From Brucella pseudogrignonensis (GTDB taxonomy: Bacteria; Pseudomonadota; Alphaproteobacteria; Rhizobiales; Rhizobiaceae): a stretch of DNA of 64,000 bases. The DNA is taken from positions 1,230,001 to 1,294,000 of the forward strand of contig NZ_JAVLAT010000002.1 in NCBI RefSeq assembly GCF_032190615.1, in the 5' to 3' direction. The translations under genes were made by a program, and so were the position numbers. Positions within the stretch are counted from its first letter, which is position 1; each line of letters begins with the position of its first letter. Shown in pieces: positions 48,629-56,995 of the stretch. A model generated the notes under the pieces. It was not told the origin of the DNA. It made no database searches and was given only the letters and a program-made list of their open reading frames with translations.

Positions 48629-48897
48629 ATAGACCATATATATGTAAATGCGCTTCACTTGATAAATAAATCAAATCCATCAAGAGAAGCGCATTATCAT
48701 TATTCCTATATTAATTTTTACAAGAGTTTTCAAAATTAACGCAACTCAAGGGAAGATTATAAAGCGATTTATTTCATATTATTTTTTTTAATACATGCAA
48801 GCAAATTCAAGAAATATAACATGCTGCCTACCCTTGCCAAAATGAGCCGTTGAACCATATCGTTGTCTATATACTCATGCTCAAGGGAGTTTACGAA

Positions 48898-49146
48898 ATG
48901 AGTGATGCAGGTGTGGGTTGGATCGCCGCAATCATCATTGGAGGGCTAGCAGGCTGGATAGCTTCGAACTTCATGAATAGTGATACTGGCATATTCATGA
49001 ACATCGTTCTTGGAATTATCGGTGCCGCAATCGCGAGCTTTATATTTGGATTTGTCGGTGTTTCATTTGGCGGTTGGCTTGGATATCTGGTGTCAGGTTT
49101 CATAGGAGCTTGCATACTTATATGGCTTGGAAGGGCAATCACTTAA
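48898..49146 (+). CDS. GlsB/YeaQ/YmgE-family membrane protein
   Basis: This is an 82-residue protein with three hydrophobic helices: GWIAAIIIGGLAGWIASNFM, MNIVLGIIGAAIASFIFGFV and GYLVSGFIGACILIWLGRA. The GxxG(A)G-type small-residue pattern is typical of the family, which is stress induced in many bacteria. GGGAG lies eight bases before ATG 48898. A terminator follows. Confidence 0.88.
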   Translation: MSDAGVGWIAAIIIGGLAGWIASNFMNSDTGIFMNIVLGIIGAAIASFIFGFVGVSFGGWLGYLVSGFIGACILIWLGRAIT

Positions 49147-49168
49147 AGCCACAAAGTGGACTATAAAT

Positions 49169-49195
49169 ACCCCGCGCGTTGCGGGGTTTATTTTT
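49169..49195 (+). terminator. Terminator after the GlsB-like gene
   Basis: CCCCGC, loop GCGTT, GCGGGG, then TTTATTTTT. Confidence 0.92.
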
Positions 49196-49334
49196 GGGAT
49201 TTTTCAAAAAATAAGCCGAAAAACTAAGAAAAGGTTTTAATTAATTATAAGGCTTATATAACTTTATTTGCATTGAAACTGAATATGCAATCCGTCTAAT
49301 AAAGTCTTGTAGACTGTTTTTTCGGGGGGCTGGA

Positions 49335-50651
49335 GTGATACGCATATTATTTCTTCTGCTTGGTCGGGAGATTATCCAGCGGCATTGGAGAACCCTACTC
49401 GCTATATCCATTATCTGGATCATCGGCGGTTCGCTTATAATAATCGACGCGCTGGATGGAAAGACAGTAATATCAGCCCGTCTTTTCGGTTATTTTCTAT
49501 TGCCAGAGGCTGCCCTATGCCTTGTTGCAGCCGTTGCGAGTTATGGCACAGCGCGTAGAATGCGTATCGTGCAAGGCGTAGCACTTCTCGGTGTAAGCAT
49601 ATTAATCTTAAGCTCTACGCCAGCAAGCAACTTCGCGCTCGCAGTGTTATTTGGACTTTGCTTTTTCGTGGATGGCGTGGTCCGCATAGGCAGCGCTTGG
49701 GTTGTGCGATATCCGCGCTGGAAGATTGGACTCGTCGGCGGCGCGGTCGAAGTTTTAATCGCCATCTTCACACTGCAACCGTGGCCAACATGGTACGAGG
49801 GAACAGTTGGAACCAATGTCGGGGCAGTTCTGGTTTTAACCGGCATCGGCCTATTAAACATCGCATTTCGAATAAAACGCCTCGAAAATGGTGCCTCGCT
49901 GACAAATATTCTGAGCAGAAATCCATTTAGTCATCGCGCGGCAGAACTTTATCGAAAGCGAGTCTCGAAAAATCGTAAGCATTTGACCGTTCATGTTTGG
50001 ACGCCAACCGGCACTGCGATGACAACTCTACGCCAGCGCGCAATCAATCGATACATTGCAGCGGTGGATAGCAAAGGCGCGATATCAACTGGGCACGCGG
50101 CATTGGAAATGGAGCCTGATCTTTATATTAGCCATTATCCAGCCTCTGAAATTGATCGCAATCCTGATGAGTTTAGCCGAACATTAAGAGCCACAGCAGA
50201 CAATAATGTCCCGGGACGCTTCCTTCCGAGCTATGAATTTGAATCCAATGATTGGTGCCCTTCAACCGTTCAGGTTGTCATCAAGAATATTGATTCCAGA
50301 CGTTTGCGAACCTTTTGGAAGCACTACCGCGCAAATGATACATACAATCTAACCAATAGAAACTGTTCCAGTGCTGTGGCCGATGCGCTGGATGCTGCGG
50401 TTGAAGGTGTTTATAGAGACCATCAATGGCCCGTCTTCAAAGCGCTAAAGGCCCTCGCCTTTCCAGAATTGTGGGCAGCTGGATTGATGCGCAAACGTGC
50501 AGAATCCATGGCTTGGACCCCTGGACTGGTTCTGGATTATGCGCGTGCACTTTCGGCCCTGGTCGATGCTTCCGAACGCCGCCCGACGAAACAAAACATT
50601 CAACTTGTTAAAAAATATAGTCCTCGGAAATCGAAGATTAAAGCCAACTAA
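49335..50651 (+). CDS. HdeD-like membrane protein with possible permuted papain-like C-terminal domain
   Basis: This is a 438-residue protein. Residues 1-185 contain about six transmembrane helices in the HdeD-like pattern (WRTLLAISIIWIIGGSLIII, GLCFFVDGVVRIGSAWVVRY). The C-terminal ~220 residues are soluble. There, HVWTPTGTAMTTL, ISTGHAALEM and YNLTNRNCSSAVADALDAAV place a His before a Cys. That order is seen in circularly permuted NlpC/P60- or DUF4105-like cysteine peptidases. The start is GTG 49335, after GGGGGG. Enzymatic activity is not established. Confidence 0.65.
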   Translation: MIRILFLLLGREIIQRHWRTLLAISIIWIIGGSLIIIDALDGKTVISARLFGYFLLPEAALCLVAAVASYGTARRMRIVQGVALLGVSILILSSTPASNFALAVLFGLCFFVDGVVRIGSAWVVRYPRWKIGLVGGAVEVLIAIFTLQPWPTWYEGTVGTNVGAVLVLTGIGLLNIAFRIKRLENGASLTNILSRNPFSHRAAELYRKRVSKNRKHLTVHVWTPTGTAMTTLRQRAINRYIAAVDSKGAISTGHAALEMEPDLYISHYPASEIDRNPDEFSRTLRATADNNVPGRFLPSYEFESNDWCPSTVQVVIKNIDSRRLRTFWKHYRANDTYNLTNRNCSSAVADALDAAVEGVYRDHQWPVFKALKALAFPELWAAGLMRKRAESMAWTPGLVLDYARALSALVDASERRPTKQNIQLVKKYSPRKSKIKAN

Positions 50652-50701
50652 GCTGTTTAGAACCAGCAATTTTGATGCCGTTTCAAACAGGTAAATTAAC
50701 T

Positions 50702-50716
50702 TGATAAATTTAGTCA
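50702..50716. promoter_or_regulatory. IRO-box-like site upstream of orphan hmuT
   Basis: TGATAAATTTAGTCA is a TGA-N9-TCA match 48 bp before the start codon of the second haem-binding protein. The same type of site precedes rirA and hemP. RirA control is inferred. Confidence 0.5.
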
Positions 50717-50764
50717 TATTAAATAAGTATCTGGCTGAAATTTCCTTATTCGAGGACAGCCAAG

Positions 50765-51646
50765 TTGCAACTTCCAAACACCTTCCAAACTGGCATTACG
50801 CGTAGCGCTAAAATCGCCGTCTTTTTTACGCTTTTATTCTTCGGCTTTCTGCAGGGAGCTTTTGCAACGAAATCAGAGGCGCAGCGCATTGTCTCCCTCG
50901 GCCCCGACGTGACAGAAATCATATTCGCGCTTGGTGCTGGCGATAAGGTTATCGCAGTTGATCGCAGCAGCAAATATCCCGCTGAAACGGCCAATAAAGC
51001 TAATGTCGGCTATCGTCGCAGCCTGTCACCCGAAGGCATTCTGGCGCTTAATACCGATCTCATCATTGCTTCCGAAGATATTGGTCCACCCGAAAACACA
51101 GACTTACTCAACCAATCCGCCGTCGAGGTTTTCTATGTACCCGTTGATAACAGCCGTGAAGGACTGATTAAAAAAATTGGACTAATTGCAAAGCGGCTTG
51201 GAGTTGAGAAACAAGGTGAAGTTCTCACAAAGAATGTCATCGATGACTTTGATGCAGCTACCGCCTATGCCACAAAGGTTTCGGCGGGCAAGCAAAAGAA
51301 GGTTGTGTTTTTCCACGGTCTTGCACGGCTGAGCGGCGCAGGTAACGACACCGCAGCGGATGCTTTCATTCGCTATGCTGGCGGGATCAATCCTCTATCG
51401 ATTTATTCCGGTTATAAGCCTGTATCCGAAGAGTGGCTTGTTAAGGCTGAGCCAGATGTGGTTCTCATGCTATCAGATGGTGCTGGCGGGCCGACACTCA
51501 AAGATGTTTTCTCACATAAAGCCTTGCAAGAGACACCCGCTGCGCGCAGTCAGTCACTTGTTGTGCTGGAAAGCCCGTATATGCTGGGATTTGGACCACG
51601 CACGGCCGAAGCCATCAAAAAATTAGCAGCAGCACTTTACGAGTGA
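50765..51646 (+). CDS. Second (orphan) HmuT-like haem-binding protein
   Basis: This is a 293-residue periplasmic binding protein paralogous to HmuT at 14265-15158. A signal peptide ends near GAFATKS. RIVSLGPDVTEIIFALGAGD, VGYRRSLSPEGILAL and YMLGFGPRTAEAIKKL align with HmuT. Tyr83 matches the axial haem ligand. The start is TTG 50765 with GAGGA nine bases upstream. No permease or ATPase adjoins; it may share HmuUV or bind a different ligand. Confidence 0.88.
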   Translation: MQLPNTFQTGITRSAKIAVFFTLLFFGFLQGAFATKSEAQRIVSLGPDVTEIIFALGAGDKVIAVDRSSKYPAETANKANVGYRRSLSPEGILALNTDLIIASEDIGPPENTDLLNQSAVEVFYVPVDNSREGLIKKIGLIAKRLGVEKQGEVLTKNVIDDFDAATAYATKVSAGKQKKVVFFHGLARLSGAGNDTAADAFIRYAGGINPLSIYSGYKPVSEEWLVKAEPDVVLMLSDGAGGPTLKDVFSHKALQETPAARSQSLVVLESPYMLGFGPRTAEAIKKLAAALYE

Positions 51647-52012
51647 CCCAAATGAAACGGCAAGGGTGATATATATTCGTCATCGTCGTTTGATGTTCCT
51701 GAATTCTCGCACGCGTTATAATACGCGTCATTTGCTCTACTGTGACGAGCGCTACTTTTACCTAGCTTGCCTTATTCTTGAGTGCGACGGAAACTTACTG
51801 CGTGATTTATCTGAGCTTCAATGTGCTTTTTGCTTTGCCGCTCACAGAAGAAAGCGCTCTTAAACCGAGATTTATCTTTATCAAACAATCGCTTGGACGA
51901 TTTACGACATCTGTGGTTGGTGTGACAAAGGTATCCCCCCCTACACCAAAATGTAAAATCACAGCAAAGGTGTAAAATGGGTGTTTTGAAATATGTGCTA
52001 AGTGATTGAATT
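51647..52012. other. Intergenic interval before the prophage
   Basis: No supported gene is present. A palindrome (ACGCGT TATAAT ACGCGT) occurs near 51711-51728. The chromosome-prophage junction is at its right edge. Confidence 0.5.
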
Positions 52013-52062
52013 TGGTGAGCGCGCAGGGATTCGAACCCTGGACCTACTGATTAAAAGTCAGT
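52013..52062 (-). other. tRNA-Lys(UUU) 3' half: prophage attachment site
   Basis: The minus strand holds the anticodon arm (ACTGACTTTTAATCAGT, anticodon TTT), variable loop AGGTC, T-arm and acceptor end with CCA. The 5' half is missing. It abuts the phage integrase. This is the expected remnant when a phage inserts in a tRNA 3' half and restores the tRNA at its other end, which would be right of the window. Confidence 0.85.
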
Positions 52063-52125
52063 GTATAAATGTATGTTTTTCAATATCTTATAGCAGCCAT
52101 GTGTCATTCATGTGCCAATCTACCA

Positions 52126-53268
52126 TCATGCGAGTGTTTCCGCAATCCTATCGAACGCAGCTTTATGATCGTCCGAAGGGAACAGATGGCCATATCGATT
52201 CATCGTAATGGCATAGCTCGCATGCCCTGCTAGGGTCTGAACCGCTTTTGGCGAAAGGCCAGCCTCAATCCAAGTCGATATGGCGAAGTGACGAAGAGCG
52301 TGCCAACCGATATCTTCAACCTTTGCCAGCTCGATCGTCGGCTTCCAATCGCGCTTCATAAAGTTGGTGTGGCGTACAAAGCCGCCCTTGCTGTCAGTGA
52401 AAACGAAGTCGTCAGGCGCGCTGTGTTTCGTTGCCCCTTTCCAAAATTTTAACTGCTCAAGCATCGCCTTCCCGATGGGGACGGTGCGACGACCAGCAGA
52501 TGATTTCGTCGTGTCGAATTCACCGTACGCATCCACGCGCGTTTCGACTAAGACGAAGCCTTTTTTCAGATCGAGATGCATCCAACGTAGCGCCCATTGC
52601 TCAGAAGCTCGCAGGCCTGATGAAGCAGCGAACCTGATTCGCAGCGCTAATTTGTCATCAGCTTTCTTAAGGATCTTAGTGAGAGCTGCCTTTGAAGGTG
52701 GCGTTACCTTATCTCCGGCCTCATCGCGCTTGCCAATAACTCGAACACCTTTGGCGACATTGACGCCCACCTTATCCGTTTCAACGCCATGTTTCAGAAT
52801 ACGACTCAGCGTTCCGAGGACACGCCGTGTCGTGACAACGCCGGCTGAAGCATCGCGCATTTCATTCCTAAGCTTTATCACGTCCGCCGTCGTCAGCTCC
52901 GACAGTGTTTTGGTTCCGATTCCTTTGGTGAAGCCAACAGCGCTTTCCTCTTTTGGATCAATCCAATTATCAATGTGCTGTTTTGTGGTGCGGAGATACG
53001 ACTGAACAACGCTTTCACCACGTTTGTTGCGCTTCTCCATCTCTTCATAATAATCAACGCATACGTCAGCTACGGTCGTCTTTTGAGCTGCTTCTTTGTA
53101 TGTCGCAGCACCTGTCTCAGTCATAAGGTCAGAAAGACGAGATTCGGCTTCGCGTTTCTTTGCATACTGTTCTCGATGACGCTTCCCATGCCTGTCAGTG
53201 AAATCCAACTGCCAAGCTTCGTGTTTTCCGCTCGCGTTTTCCCACGAACGCTTCTTAATTTTAGCCAA
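52126..53268 (-). CDS. int: Prophage tyrosine integrase
   Basis: This is a 380-residue integrase. The N-terminal arm-binding part (AWQLDFTDRHGKRHREQYAKK) precedes a core-binding domain and the catalytic domain with SGLRASEQWALRW (Arg), WHALRHFAISTW (His, Arg) and LAGHASYAITMNRYGH (His, Tyr). All catalytic residues are present. It lies 64 bp from the tRNA-Lys fragment and is transcribed toward it. Confidence 0.94.
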   Translation of the reverse strand: MAKIKKRSWENASGKHEAWQLDFTDRHGKRHREQYAKKREAESRLSDLMTETGAATYKEAAQKTTVADVCVDYYEEMEKRNKRGESVVQSYLRTTKQHIDNWIDPKEESAVGFTKGIGTKTLSELTTADVIKLRNEMRDASAGVVTTRRVLGTLSRILKHGVETDKVGVNVAKGVRVIGKRDEAGDKVTPPSKAALTKILKKADDKLALRIRFAASSGLRASEQWALRWMHLDLKKGFVLVETRVDAYGEFDTTKSSAGRRTVPIGKAMLEQLKFWKGATKHSAPDDFVFTDSKGGFVRHTNFMKRDWKPTIELAKVEDIGWHALRHFAISTWIEAGLSPKAVQTLAGHASYAITMNRYGHLFPSDDHKAAFDRIAETLA

Positions 53269-53356
53269 AATGATCTCCTGATAATCGCGTCACATGATAC
53301 CGCATGGCACACGCGGCTGCAATCTAACCAGGATTATTGACATCTCACAAAATATA

Positions 53357-53371
53357 GAACATAATAAGAAC
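53357..53371. promoter_or_regulatory. LexA-type SOS box
   Basis: GAAC-ATAATAA-GAAC is an exact match to the alphaproteobacterial LexA direct-repeat operator (GTTC-N7-GTTC read on the other strand). It lies between the integrase start (88 bp away) and the divergent early operon (35 bp before its first start). Confidence 0.7.
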
Positions 53372-53405
53372 ATTGGCGGGCGGTAATCAAACTATGGAGA
53401 ACGCC

Positions 53406-53591
53406 ATGAATGCAGTTTTAAACAACTACGACGCCGAAATTGACCTGGTTTTGGCTTATCACAAAGGCGATGTGCGAGCTTCCATCGAAGCGCTTTTGAA
53501 AGACCGAGACTTCCTTGCGCGTGAAATTGAGCTGTCTCAGATTGCACTCACCCACAATCAGCGTACCAACTCTTTTAAGAGGGCTGCGTGA
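53406..53591 (+). CDS. Small phage protein, unknown function
   Basis: This is a 61-residue acidic protein (MNAVLNNYDAEIDLVLAYHK, then a helical EALLKDRDFLAREIELSQIA). ATG 53406 has GGAG six bases upstream and is chosen over starts at 53394 and 53373. It is the first gene of the early operon after the LexA-type box. No family was recognised. Confidence 0.6.
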   Translation: MNAVLNNYDAEIDLVLAYHKGDVRASIEALLKDRDFLAREIELSQIALTHNQRTNSFKRAA

Positions 53592-53827
53592 TGAAAACAT
53601 TCCAGGTCGCCCTTCCTGAAGCGTACGCACTAAAATGCGCTCGACGTGAAGTTCATCGAGATGCCGGCCGCCTAGGTGCTCGCCTCCCTCATCGCATGGC
53701 ACGTAAATCTGGAATCGACTTTTGCGTATTCAGTTTTCCATCCGAAAGGCGCATGAGCGTTTTCATGAGTCGGCATGGCGGCAAACCTTTCGGTGATGCC
53801 GTTTGGGAAAGAACCGTCGTTCGGTAA
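53591..53827 (+). CDS. Small phage protein, unknown function
   Basis: This is a 78-residue basic protein (MKTFQVALPEAYALKCARRE). Its ATG overlaps the previous stop codon (TGATG), so translation is coupled. No family was recognised. Confidence 0.6.
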   Translation: MKTFQVALPEAYALKCARREVHRDAGRLGARLPHRMARKSGIDFCVFSFPSERRMSVFMSRHGGKPFGDAVWERTVVR

Positions 53828-53832
53828 AACGT

Positions 53833-54075
53833 ATGGCAAGACCCCCTACCTATGAAAAGATCACTGCTTTCACATGTCTAGCCGATTTGGAGCCGTGGGC
53901 TATGCTTTGCGGACTATGTACGAGGTGCGATCATGTTAGCGACATTAATAAAAGATCACTCGGACGCAAAATTGCTGCGCGCGACCCGTTGAAAAATCAT
54001 CAATGGAAGCTGCGCTGTGAAGATTGCACCATGAAGGGTCAAAGCGAATTTGTTGTTTATCGCGAACCCAGATAA
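53833..54075 (+). CDS. Small phage protein with zinc-ribbon-like cysteines
   Basis: This is an 80-residue protein. CGLCTRCDHV and LRCEDCTMKG provide paired CxxC motifs spaced about 30 residues apart, as in small zinc ribbons. ATG 53833 lies five bases after the previous gene; an overlapping TTG at 53803 is the alternative. Function unknown. Confidence 0.6.
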   Translation: MARPPTYEKITAFTCLADLEPWAMLCGLCTRCDHVSDINKRSLGRKIAARDPLKNHQWKLRCEDCTMKGQSEFVVYREPR

Positions 54076-54151
54076 CTGAAGCCAATTTGAGACGCATTGG
54101 AACCTTACAAGGCCTTTTAAGTTAGTCTCAGAGCCAATGTAAGGAAAACTG

Positions 54152-54601
54152 ATGTTCAAAAAATCTTGGATACTCGCTTTAAGTTTTGCTGTCGCTGCGA
54201 CTTCATTTACGCCAGCAGTTGCCTCCCCGGTCAGACAGACCTCTGATTTGAGTTTGAGTGAATCTCAAATCCAGCAAGTTCAGCATAGACGATACAGAGA
54301 CGACAGACGTGGAAACTGGAAACGTTCTCATCGGGACGGTTGGCATAATGGACATCGTGGCTATCGTGAACATCGCAGAGGTTATAAGCGACACTCCGAT
54401 GGCTGGTGGTATCCTTTAGCAGCGTTCGGCGCGGGTGCAGTAGTTGGTGGTGCGTTAAACAATCAACGCCCTGCGGCTCGTGGCTATAGCAATCGTCATT
54501 ATCAGTGGTGCTCTTCGCGTTATCGCACCTACCGCGCTTCTGACAATACTTACGTTCCAAGTGCGGGACGCCGTGCAATCTGCAACTCGCCATACAGTTA
54601 A
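54152..54601 (+). CDS. BA14K-family secreted protein
   Basis: This is a 149-residue protein. A signal peptide ends near AVASPV. A basic Arg/His-rich stretch follows (HRRYRDDRRGNWKRSHRDGW). Then come a short hydrophobic segment (PLAAFGAGAVVGGAL) and the BA14K motif (HYQWCSSRYRTYRASDNTYV, GRRAICNSPY). BA14K of Brucella is an immunoreactive, lectin-like envelope protein. It sits in the early region of the prophage, so it looks like cargo. Confidence 0.88.
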   Translation: MFKKSWILALSFAVAATSFTPAVASPVRQTSDLSLSESQIQQVQHRRYRDDRRGNWKRSHRDGWHNGHRGYREHRRGYKRHSDGWWYPLAAFGAGAVVGGALNNQRPAARGYSNRHYQWCSSRYRTYRASDNTYVPSAGRRAICNSPYS

Positions 54602-54610
54602 GTCGAATAG

Positions 54611-54643
54611 TGCCTCACGTAAAAATCGTGAGGCATTTTTTTT
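54611..54643 (+). terminator. Terminator after the BA14K-like gene
   Basis: TGCCTCACG, loop TAAAAAT, CGTGAGGCA, followed by eight T. Confidence 0.95.
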
Positions 54644-54757
54644 ACGCTTCGTATCTGACCAACAATCAAAAGTTGTGGAACAAATTCATCAGTACAAACT
54701 GGAACCTTATAATCAATAGAATGTTTTTACAGCGCACACACCCTTAGGAGTAATGCA

Positions 54758-55045
54758 ATGAAAAACGTTCTTATTGCTTCCGCTGCATTCGCACTGATCT
54801 CCGGCTCGGCCCTTGCACAGGAGCCACCTAAGCCGCCCACACCTCCTGAAGCTGGCGCGCCGGGAACACCACCTCCTCCGCCGCCACGTGGCGGCCCTCG
54901 CCCTGCCCCTGATAAGTCGGCTCATATTCGTGTTGAGGACAAGGGATATAAGATCGATGTGAAGTGCGCTGAAGATCAGTCAACAGTCGAATGCGCAGAG
55001 ATCGTTTACAAGCTGCTCGAACGGGTCGGCCCTCCGAGGAAATAA
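54758..55045 (+). CDS. Small secreted proline-rich protein
   Basis: This is a 95-residue protein. The signal peptide ends near GSALAQ. A Pro-rich segment (EPPKPPTPPEAGAPGTPPPP) is followed by a short domain with two Cys (IDVKCAEDQSTVECAEIVY). GGAG lies upstream of ATG. It has its own terminator. Function unknown. Confidence 0.75.
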   Translation: MKNVLIASAAFALISGSALAQEPPKPPTPPEAGAPGTPPPPPPRGGPRPAPDKSAHIRVEDKGYKIDVKCAEDQSTVECAEIVYKLLERVGPPRK

Positions 55046-55062
55046 CGGATCAATAATTAAGA

Positions 55063-55081
55063 GCCCCGCTTTGGCGGGGTT
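55063..55081 (+). terminator. Terminator after the proline-rich gene
   Basis: GCCCCGC, loop TTT, GGCGGGGT stem, followed by TTATC. Confidence 0.75.
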
Positions 55082-55372
55082 ATCTATTTGTGGCGTCTTA
55101 AAATGGATGGAAAGAAAATCGTGGTCAGACCCTGGTTTGGTTCGTGGAGATCAATCGGCTGATCTTTTCCCAGCTGATTCCAAGAATCAAAATGGGAGAA
55201 ACAAGTACCTAAATCGTCGTATCCAGACCATTTTAAGTATCGATAAAATAAATAAATTTGGCTTTCACTGAAACCTTTTACTGGCTCACGAGTTTTCCGG
55301 AAGAGAGCATAAGGCGGACAGCTTATTAGCCGACTGTGTCGTCATTTTTACTATTTGAAGGAGATAGCCAAC

Positions 55373-55447
55373 ATGAACTCTATCATCTATTTAGTGGGCC
55401 TAGTCGTTATCGTGTTGTTCATTCTCTCTTTTCTGGGATTACGTTGA
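55373..55447 (+). CDS. 24-residue single-helix membrane peptide
   Basis: The frame MNSIIYLVGLVVIVLFILSF ends in LGLR. It has AAGGAG nine bases before the ATG and is a single hydrophobic helix with a basic C-terminus. Its stop codon overlaps the next start (TGATG), which argues that it is translated. It is too short for routine annotation. Possibly it regulates or associates with the following membrane protein. Confidence 0.7.
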   Translation: MNSIIYLVGLVVIVLFILSFLGLR

Positions 55448-56541
55448 TGGTGGATCCAACAGTTGTAGAAAACGCTACTGATCGCAGCTATGTCGATTGG
55501 GCTGCTATTTTTGCCGGCGCCACGGTCGCGTCAGGTGTGATGGTTGTCCTCACAACATTTGCTGGTGGACTTGGTCTAAGTTCGTTCTCAGTTGATGATG
55601 GAGGAGACATTAGTGCAGTTTGGCTCGTCATTACCGCCCTATTTATTATCATATCAATGGTCGCTTCTTATATGCTCGGCGGGTATATCACCGGCAGAAT
55701 GCGTCGACCATCAGGAACAGCAACCCGTGATGAAGCAACCGTTCGAGACGGTCTGAATGGCCTCGTCGTTTGGGGACTTGGTACAATCGTATCCGCTATT
55801 TTGCTTGTAAGCGTTATTTCAGGTGGAGCGAAAGCAGTTGGAAGCGCGGCTGAAACAGCGGTTCAAACCGCTGGAACCGTTGTCGGCGGCACAGCTCAGG
55901 GAGCTGGTCAATTGGCTGGAGGTGTCATTTCAGGCGCCGGGCAAGCAGTGTCGGGACTGGCTCAAGGTGCAGGACAAGCGGCTGCTCCGTCAGTCGAACA
56001 GATGCTGCCGCAAGGGTTGAAAACCAATCCATTGGACTATCTCACGGACACTCTGTTACGCACGGATAGTCAAGGCAACTCTATTGCTGGACAGGAAGCT
56101 CAAAACATCGCGGATTTCCAACGTCAAGTTAGCGGAATTTTGGGAAACCTGCTTACTAGTGGTGAAATCTCAGACGCTGATCGTTCGTGGCTCACTAATC
56201 AGATCGCGGCTCGGACCGGCCTTAGCCAAACCGATGCTCAAACTCGTGTAAACCAGACAGTTGAACGCGTTCAGGCTCTGCGTACTGAAGCTCAAACGAA
56301 GGTTGATGAAGCTAAAAAGACACTTGCTGATATACAGGCACAGGCTGAAAAAACTGCCGAAGAAGTGAAAGCAAAGGCAGCTGACGCAGCAGAAAAAGCT
56401 AGAATAACTGGCATTCTTACCGCCTTCCTGCTCGCGGCGTCTGCCCTTGTTGCTGCGGTGGCCGCTTACATTGGAGCCGTGCACGGTGGTCGTCATCGCG
56501 ACGAAGGTCGAATTTGGGGTGGTTTAGCTTACCGCAAATAA
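55447..56541 (+). CDS. Membrane protein with Ala/Gly-rich central and coiled-coil regions
   Basis: This is a 364-residue protein. Helices lie near residues 15-40, 60-85 and 115-140, then a Gly/Ala repeat region (AGTVVGGTAQGAGQLAGGVI) and a helical Ala/Lys/Glu-rich segment (QAEKTAEEVKAKAADAAEKA) precede a C-terminal helix. ATG 55447 overlaps the stop of the 24-residue peptide gene; it is preferred over an upstream frame start at 55336. No function is assigned. Confidence 0.75.
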   Translation: MVDPTVVENATDRSYVDWAAIFAGATVASGVMVVLTTFAGGLGLSSFSVDDGGDISAVWLVITALFIIISMVASYMLGGYITGRMRRPSGTATRDEATVRDGLNGLVVWGLGTIVSAILLVSVISGGAKAVGSAAETAVQTAGTVVGGTAQGAGQLAGGVISGAGQAVSGLAQGAGQAAAPSVEQMLPQGLKTNPLDYLTDTLLRTDSQGNSIAGQEAQNIADFQRQVSGILGNLLTSGEISDADRSWLTNQIAARTGLSQTDAQTRVNQTVERVQALRTEAQTKVDEAKKTLADIQAQAEKTAEEVKAKAADAAEKARITGILTAFLLAASALVAAVAAYIGAVHGGRHRDEGRIWGGLAYRK

Positions 56542-56645
56542 AAATCCACCAGCCTTAGTGCCATATCATAAGGTCTTCGGAGAAATTCGAAGCCCTCTTT
56601 ATATATGCTTTGATTGTTTATCTTTTCTGTAGGACGGTTGTCTTT

Positions 56646-56918
56646 TTAGACGGCGCGTTGTTCCTGTGCCTTCAGTCTCTCAGCAAAGAAAATGATCTTA
56701 TTCAGATCGTAAAGGCGACTGGCCGCGTCCTTCTCACCGAACCGATAGCAAGCCTTAAAGATATTGCCGAGCGCAAAGGACATGCTTTTGTGCTCAATAA
56801 GATCGTTCAGCTCGCTAGCCCCTGCGGGCAGCTCGTAATAACTGGTTGAGCCACCGTCTGATTTGATGGGCGTGACTGCAACAAGCTTTGCGTCAAGATG
56901 ATCAAGAGTCATACTCAT
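56646..56918 (-). CDS. DUF3310-like phage protein
   Basis: This is a 90-residue protein. IEHKSMSFALGNIFKACYRF and GEKDAASRLYDLNKIIFFAE resemble the GNaiKYl.R.GkKd pattern of DUF3310 phage proteins, though diverged. GGGAGG lies close upstream of ATG 56918. Function unknown. Confidence 0.6.
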   Translation of the reverse strand: MSMTLDHLDAKLVAVTPIKSDGGSTSYYELPAGASELNDLIEHKSMSFALGNIFKACYRFGEKDAASRLYDLNKIIFFAERLKAQEQRAV

Positions 56919-56995
56919 ACATCCTCCCTCACCTTACGCTTTGGCTCTTCGAACTTCTCAGTCAAAGGCCCGCCAGCCAGCAAGCCGCGCAGCGC

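Noticed and set aside
51711..51728. ACGCGT inverted repeat with a TATAAT centre
   Set aside because: Could be an operator or promoter, but no gene lies suitably placed; too little evidence.
51666..51975. Two overlapping small frames before the prophage
   Set aside because: No ribosome-binding sites and no recognisable sequence.
55071..55271. 66-residue frame after the proline-rich gene
   Set aside because: It begins in a terminator and has no ribosome-binding site.
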